From the NCBI GenBank assembly GCA_964372165.1, contig CAYJPT010000083.1:1-10428 (forward strand): 10,428 nucleotides of DNA, given 5' to 3'. The notes under the pieces are model-generated. The model was not told the DNA's origin, did no database searches, and saw only the letters and a list, made by a program, of their open reading frames with translations. Below, one piece after another: positions 7,406 through 10,428 of this stretch. Each line of letters begins with the position of its first letter. Positions within the stretch are counted from its first letter, which is position 1. The position numbers and the translations under genes are program-made. This DNA comes from CAYJAD01 sp964372165 (GTDB lineage: Bacteria; Desulfobacterota; Desulfovibrionia; Desulfovibrionales; Desulfovibrionaceae).

Positions 7406-7652
7406 ACAACTATCTAAGCTAATGTATATTAGTCTTGCACAATTATTTTTTGTGCTTTTGTAAAAATTTTACATTTCTTTGTAAATTAATATGCGCAGAA
7501 CACAAGACATGCAAATCCTTCATTTAACGAGGTAAGCAACTCTCACCTTATTTTTTTATTTCTCACTCACATTCTTAGTCTCATTCTTGGTCACATTGTC
7601 GATTGCCAACACTACAAAAGATTGCACACAATAAACCATGCTGCAAGTCGTA

Positions 7653-8237
7653 CTACAATTGAGCGCGCAACTCCATGCACTTAGCCAATAATTCTTTAAC
7701 ATTTGCATTTTGAGGATTAACCTCTACCCCACGCTTTAAGTATGGGAATGCACGGCGTACTTGGTTTGCATCCATTAATGCCTTACCAATAATTGCAAAC
7801 AATGAATGTTCATCTTTATAATTTTTCACTGCTTGCCCAAAGCATTCATCTGCCTCAGAAACACGATTTTGTTCAAGAAGCTTCATGCCTTGATTTAATG
7901 CGTGGTCTATGCCAAGTTTTCTGCCAAGTGCTTTATCATGGTTTTCTGTTTCAGCTTCACCACGAATTACCTTATACACCTTAGCAAAGGCTGCCAAGAG
8001 GGCTTGCTCTTGGCCTGGTTGATATGTAACTGGTTTACCAATTACTTTTACAACAACTTCATCTTTTCCTAATACTTGCACCACTTCACGTATAATGGAG
8101 CGTAAATCTGAAGGAAAAGCTTTATTACCCATACCCTTTAAACCCATTACCATTGATGCAAGGGCACGCTCTGTCTCTTTGCGGGAGCAATAGGTTTTAA
8201 CTCGTCCAAGGTGAGTGCGAACTTCTTTTATATCCAT
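7653..8237 (-). CDS. Small TPR-repeat protein, function unknown
   Basis: This cytoplasmic protein of 194 residues has no signal peptide and no membrane segment. The C-terminal half carries two TPR-like helical repeats at about 113-145 (ALNQGMKLLEQNRVSEADEC) and 146-178 (GKALMDANQVRRAFPYLKRG, ending in VNPQNA). These usually form a protein-docking surface. The N-terminal half (1-100) is basic and helical, with KTYCSRKETERALASM near the start, and I do not recognise it. Nothing indicates a catalytic role; a scaffold or adaptor is the most that can be inferred. The start has a weak ribosome site: the nearest purine run, AGGGATGA, lies some 13 bases before ATG, but no in-frame start just upstream looks better. 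It is monocistronic and divergent from the glycosyltransferase, with repeat copy 2 in the spacer. Confidence 0.8.
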   Translation of the reverse strand: MDIKEVRTHLGRVKTYCSRKETERALASMVMGLKGMGNKAFPSDLRSIIREVVQVLGKDEVVVKVIGKPVTYQPGQEQALLAAFAKVYKVIRGEAETENHDKALGRKLGIDHALNQGMKLLEQNRVSEADECFGQAVKNYKDEHSLFAIIGKALMDANQVRRAFPYLKRGVEVNPQNANVKELLAKCMELRAQL

Positions 8238-8619
8238 AAGTTATTCATCATCCCTAAATATTTACTTTGTTATTATTTATATGCAAAAAGTTTAGTTACT
8301 TTATATTGCAAGCTTAAAAAAGGCAATAGCCCAGTTTTTTTGCGTCCCACAGGGCGAATGAAGGCAGTGTGCCTTTCTGATTTATTCTGCTTGCAGAATA
8401 AATCAGCATTTCCTTTATTCTCATAAAGAATTTACCTTTATAAAACCCACAGTCTTAATTGCACATTGCAACATTGACCTTAAAACTCTAATTTGCTAAA
8501 TTAAAATTTGTACATCAAAAACTATTCACAACCTTTTAAATCAAGCTTTACTAATAGCTTAAAACATACTTTCATAAAAAGTTCTATTATATAGTGGTAA
8601 TGTTTTATTAAGGATTTTT
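8238..8619. other. 382-bp divergent intergenic region with repeat copy 2
   Basis: This spacer separates the minus-strand TPR gene from the plus-strand glycosyltransferase gene. It contains an A-run/T-run hairpin (AAAAAAGGC 8316-8324, loop AATA, GCC then CAG, T-run 8335-8341) and, directly after it, repeat copy 2 (8336-8412). A weak minus-strand TTGCCT...TATAAA pair (plus 8300-8326, spacing 15) could drive the TPR gene. Bases 8413-8609 are AT-rich with no clear promoter for the glycosyltransferase; TATTAT at 8585-8590 is the only -10-like match and lacks a -35. A plus-strand open frame running 8211-8426 crosses the repeat and is not credible as a gene. Confidence 0.6.
8336..8412 (+). repeat. 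Structured 77-bp dispersed repeat, copy 2
   Basis: It matches 822-898 in the same orientation with two differences, C8348 for T834 and C8394 for T880. Both lie in stems, and both turn a G.U pair of copy 1 into G-C. Hairpin A pairs CG(T)CCC at 8343-8348 with GGGCG at 8352-8356. Hairpin B pairs AAGGCA at 8361-8366 with TGCCTT at 8370-8375. Hairpin C pairs 8377-8389 with 8394-8406 (13 bp) around a CTTG tetraloop closed by G-C. An A-run/T-run hairpin again precedes it. Like copy 1, it lies between two divergent genes and so is downstream of neither. Confidence 0.85.
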
Positions 8620-9684
8620 ATGGCACGCATTTTATATGGTATTCACGGAACAGGACATGGGCATGCCATGCGTGGCTTAACCATTGCACGAAAATTACGT
8701 GAGCATGATTTCCTTTTTGTTGCCAATGACGATGCTTTAAGGATTTTTGGGAATGAATTTCCTGTTGAACGCATACCAAACCTAGGTACACGTTTTAAAA
8801 ATTACAAAGTTGATATCCCTGCCAGTATTAGTGCAGCTATACCGCTACTTTTACAAAGAGAAAAATACACCAAGCAAGTTGTGAATATTATTGAAAAATT
8901 CAAGCCTGATGTTTGCATCACAGACCTTGAATACTTTGTACCACGTGCAGCTGCCAAAACGGGATTAACATGTTTAACATTGGACCATCAGCATGTTTTG
9001 ACTTGCTGTGAGCATAACTTACCTTTAAATATGCTGTTTGATTTTTATTTGCAAGGCATTACGCCACGCTACCTTTTTAAGCCTACTGAAGAAAATCTTA
9101 TCATTTCTTTTTATGCCCCACCCATAAAGCCACAATATAATGCACGTATCGTGGCACCTATTTTACGTGATACAGTTATTGAATGTACCGCGCAAGACAA
9201 TGAGCATGTGCTTGTTTATCAAAGTAATGCCACACATAAAGGTTTAGTTGAATTTTTACAAAAATCAACCAAGCGTACATGCTACGTTTTTGGATATCAT
9301 CAAGATGAAGGTCAAAGTGGCAATGTTATTTTTATGAAAAAATCAGAACAAGCATTTTTAGAGCTGTTAAGTAGCTGTGCCTATGTCGTTTTAGGTGGGG
9401 GGCATACCCTTATGACAGAAGCATTATTTTTGGGTAAACCTATTTTAAGCTTACCCATTATGGCTATGGTAGAACAACGCTTAAATGCACTCTATATTGA
9501 ACGCCTAGGCTATGGCATGCAAGCCAACATGCTCAAACTAAATTCAGAACTACTTTATAAATTTGAAGAAAAATTACCCATATTTAAGAAAAATATTTTA
9601 AATGGAAATTTTTGTGGCAATGCGCATGTATTTACGTTAGTAAACAACTTTGTTAATACAAAAACATTGAATATGACGACATAG
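8620..9684 (+). CDS. GT-B glycosyltransferase, MJ1255/MurG-like family
   Basis: This 354-residue protein resembles the MJ1255-type branch of GT-B glycosyltransferases, related to MurG and UDP-glycosyltransferases. The N-terminal Rossmann strand opens with ILYGIHGTGHGHAMRG, whose GHGH (12-15) is the family's Gly-rich loop. An acceptor-side segment around 110-135 (PRAAAKTGLTCLTLDHQH) follows. The C-terminal domain has the donor-nucleotide motif GGGHTLMTEALFLGKPILSL from 259, then EQRLNA at 285-290, matching the GG..T..EA...G.P.l..P...EQ..NA pattern of these enzymes. No signal peptide or membrane helix is seen, so it is cytosolic or peripheral on the inner membrane. Donor and acceptor cannot be read from the sequence; a lipid, surface polymer or protein such as flagellin are all possible. 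The start is set by AAGGA (8610-8614), 5 bases before ATG. cheX follows after 17 bp, so the pair is probably one transcript. Confidence 0.85.
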   Translation: MARILYGIHGTGHGHAMRGLTIARKLREHDFLFVANDDALRIFGNEFPVERIPNLGTRFKNYKVDIPASISAAIPLLLQREKYTKQVVNIIEKFKPDVCITDLEYFVPRAAAKTGLTCLTLDHQHVLTCCEHNLPLNMLFDFYLQGITPRYLFKPTEENLIISFYAPPIKPQYNARIVAPILRDTVIECTAQDNEHVLVYQSNATHKGLVEFLQKSTKRTCYVFGYHQDEGQSGNVIFMKKSEQAFLELLSSCAYVVLGGGHTLMTEALFLGKPILSLPIMAMVEQRLNALYIERLGYGMQANMLKLNSELLYKFEEKLPIFKKNILNGNFCGNAHVFTLVNNFVNTKTLNMTT

Positions 9685-9701
9685 ATTAAAGTGAGGCCCA
9701 C

Positions 9702-10172
9702 ATGGATGCAAATACATTAAATGCTATTTTTATTAAATCTACAATGCATGTATTAGATGTTATGGCACAAACCAGTGTTCAAGCTGGTAAACCTTTTACA
9801 AAAAAAGGTAGTGTTGCACTTGGTGACTATACAGCATTTATTTGTGCAAATTGCGAAGCTACACAGGGCAAAGGTAGTATTGCTGTTACCTTTACTAAAA
9901 ACGGAGCTATATGTGTTGCTAAAAATATGTTGGGTGAAGACGTTGATGATGAACAAAGCTTAAAAGAAGTCGTTGGGGAATTGGTAAATATAATTTCCGG
10001 CGATGCTAGACGCCATATGGCCAGCTTAGGTGTGACCTTTGATGGTTCTACCCCCACCATGCTAGACGGGAAAGGCCATAATATTCAACATGATACAAAA
10101 GCCCTTATTACGGTTATTCCATTCAAATTATCGCAAGGTGAATTTGTTGTAGAATTTGGCTTTGAAATATAG
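9702..10172 (+). CDS. cheX: CheX, CheY-P phosphatase-type chemotaxis protein
   Basis: This 156-residue cytosolic protein of the CheC/CheX/FliY phosphatase family should remove the phosphate from CheY-P or another response regulator and so reset flagellar signalling. The diagnostic active-site helix is present: E93-L-V-N96 within KEVVGELVNIISGDARRH, followed 22 residues after the Asn by P118, which matches the family's ExxN...P pattern. There is one such motif, as in CheX and unlike most CheC proteins, which carry two. Length and the beta-rich ends (residues 35-75 and 133-156) also fit. No N-terminal FliN-like or C-terminal receiver domain is fused. The start is supported by GTGAGG (9691-9696), 5 bases before ATG. 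It is the second gene after the glycosyltransferase, with 17 bp between, and an intrinsic terminator follows at 10256. No other chemotaxis gene is in the window, so its target is not evident. Confidence 0.9.
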   Translation: MDANTLNAIFIKSTMHVLDVMAQTSVQAGKPFTKKGSVALGDYTAFICANCEATQGKGSIAVTFTKNGAICVAKNMLGEDVDDEQSLKEVVGELVNIISGDARRHMASLGVTFDGSTPTMLDGKGHNIQHDTKALITVIPFKLSQGEFVVEFGFEI

Positions 10173-10255
10173 ATTTTTTACTTTAACCAGTCGCCATTAA
10201 ACACATTATAATATACTGTAGTAAATAAACAATTTAAGCAATATAAGCGAAATTT

Positions 10256-10282
10256 AAAAAGTCATTGGAAAATGACTTTTTT
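10256..10282 (+). terminator. Intrinsic terminator after cheX
   Basis: AAAAAGTCATT (10256-10266) and AATGACTTTTT (10271-10281) form a perfect 11-bp stem with a GGAA tetraloop, ending in six T residues (10277-10282). It lies 83 bases after the cheX stop. The symmetric A and T tracts mean it could also work on the minus strand for a gene coming from the right. Confidence 0.85.
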
Positions 10283-10355
10283 AGCTTCCAATAACCAAAT
10301 ACCAGTCGCCAATGAAAAGCACGCGGCATTCTAATTTGTGAAGTTAAAAGCTAAT

Positions 10356-10403
10356 GTATGCGGTTCGGTAAAGTTTTTTTCGCGTTGCAGCACCTCCGCA
10401 TAC
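10356..10403. repeat. Inverted repeat in a GC-richer segment at the window edge
   Basis: GTATGCGG (10356-10363) and CCGCATAC (10396-10403) are a perfect 8-bp inverted repeat around 32 bases that include a seven-T run (10374-10380). The sequence from about 10381 to the end is visibly richer in G and C than the rest of the intergenic DNA, and contains TTGCAGC and GCAGCAA about 25 bases apart. It may be the left part of another dispersed element, but it is cut by the window end. Confidence 0.4.
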
Positions 10404-10428
10404 GCTCCGTCGCAGCAAATTGCTCAAA

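Larger units (their letters stand above)
7241..7652. other. 412-bp intergenic region between nuclease and TPR genes
   Basis: Both flanking genes are on the minus strand. In that direction the order is: TPR stop, about 250 bases of unassigned AT-rich sequence, a strong hairpin terminator (7368-7405), a candidate promoter (7312-7340), then the nuclease ribosome site. The unassigned part holds a 6-bp hairpin (GCACAA/TTGTGC, 7437-7455), a second small hairpin (7530-7546), and two very short minus-strand ATG frames of 28 and 26 codons without good ribosome sites. I call no gene here. Confidence 0.6.

Noticed and set aside
7241..7652. Plus-strand terminator at 7437-7460 (GCACAA/TTGTGC followed by TTTTG)
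   Set aside because: The stem is only 6 bp and no plus-strand gene lies upstream for it to end.
8211..8426. Plus-strand 71-codon open frame crossing repeat copy 2
   Set aside because: It starts inside the TPR gene on the other strand and has no ribosome site. In copy 1 the same frame meets a TAG at 879-881 where copy 2 has CAG. RNA structure explains the conservation better than a peptide.
9753..10060. Open frames overlapping cheX on both strands
   Set aside because: cheX has the family active-site motif and a ribosome site; the overlapping frames have neither.
1..10428. CRISPR array, tRNA, rRNA, phage, transposon or defence island
   Set aside because: I found no regularly spaced repeats, no cloverleaf or rRNA-like sequence, and no integrase, transposase or phage genes. 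The nuclease-ATPase pair is a housekeeping-type repair family and has no defence neighbours here.

Overview
The window is AT-rich bacterial chromosome. Its gene content best fits a Gram-negative delta-proteobacterial (Desulfovibrionaceae-like) genome. That assignment is an inference from protein style: a shikimate-kinase-fold protein with a distinctive GMPGVGKST/ATGGSVVY pattern, a membrane-inserted YhaN-type ATPase with an SbcD-like nuclease, a small TPR protein and a CheX. No rRNA, tRNA, transposase, integrase, phage gene or CRISPR array is visible.

Layout from left to right: a small secreted protein with a Pro/Ala/Ser-rich tail (minus strand); a 604-bp divergent spacer holding copy 1 of a structured 77-bp repeat; a shikimate-kinase-like P-loop kinase (plus); then, converging on it, a two-gene minus-strand operon in which an SbcD/YhaO-like nuclease (5936-7240) is followed without any gap by a 1366-residue SbcC/Rad50/YhaN-like ATPase (1835-5935). 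Upstream of that operon lie a candidate promoter and a strong hairpin terminator, then a TPR protein gene (minus). A second divergent spacer (8238-8619) holds copy 2 of the repeat. It is followed by a plus-strand pair, a GT-B glycosyltransferase and cheX, closed by a clear intrinsic terminator. The right edge carries a GC-richer inverted repeat cut by the window end.

How the genes work together: the nuclease and ATPase almost certainly form one Mre11-Rad50-type DNA-end processing complex, here with two predicted membrane helices in the middle of the coiled coil and no zinc hook. The glycosyltransferase and CheX are 17 bp apart and probably co-transcribed, which is an odd pairing. The kinase, the secreted protein and the TPR protein appear to be single-gene units.

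The best candidate for something undescribed is the 77-bp repeat. Two copies about 7.5 kb apart match at 75 of 77 positions, fold into three successive hairpins, and both sit in divergent intergenic regions. Both differences between them convert a G.U pair to G-C. The second point of interest is the kinase, which has lost the arginine that shikimate kinases use to hold shikimate.
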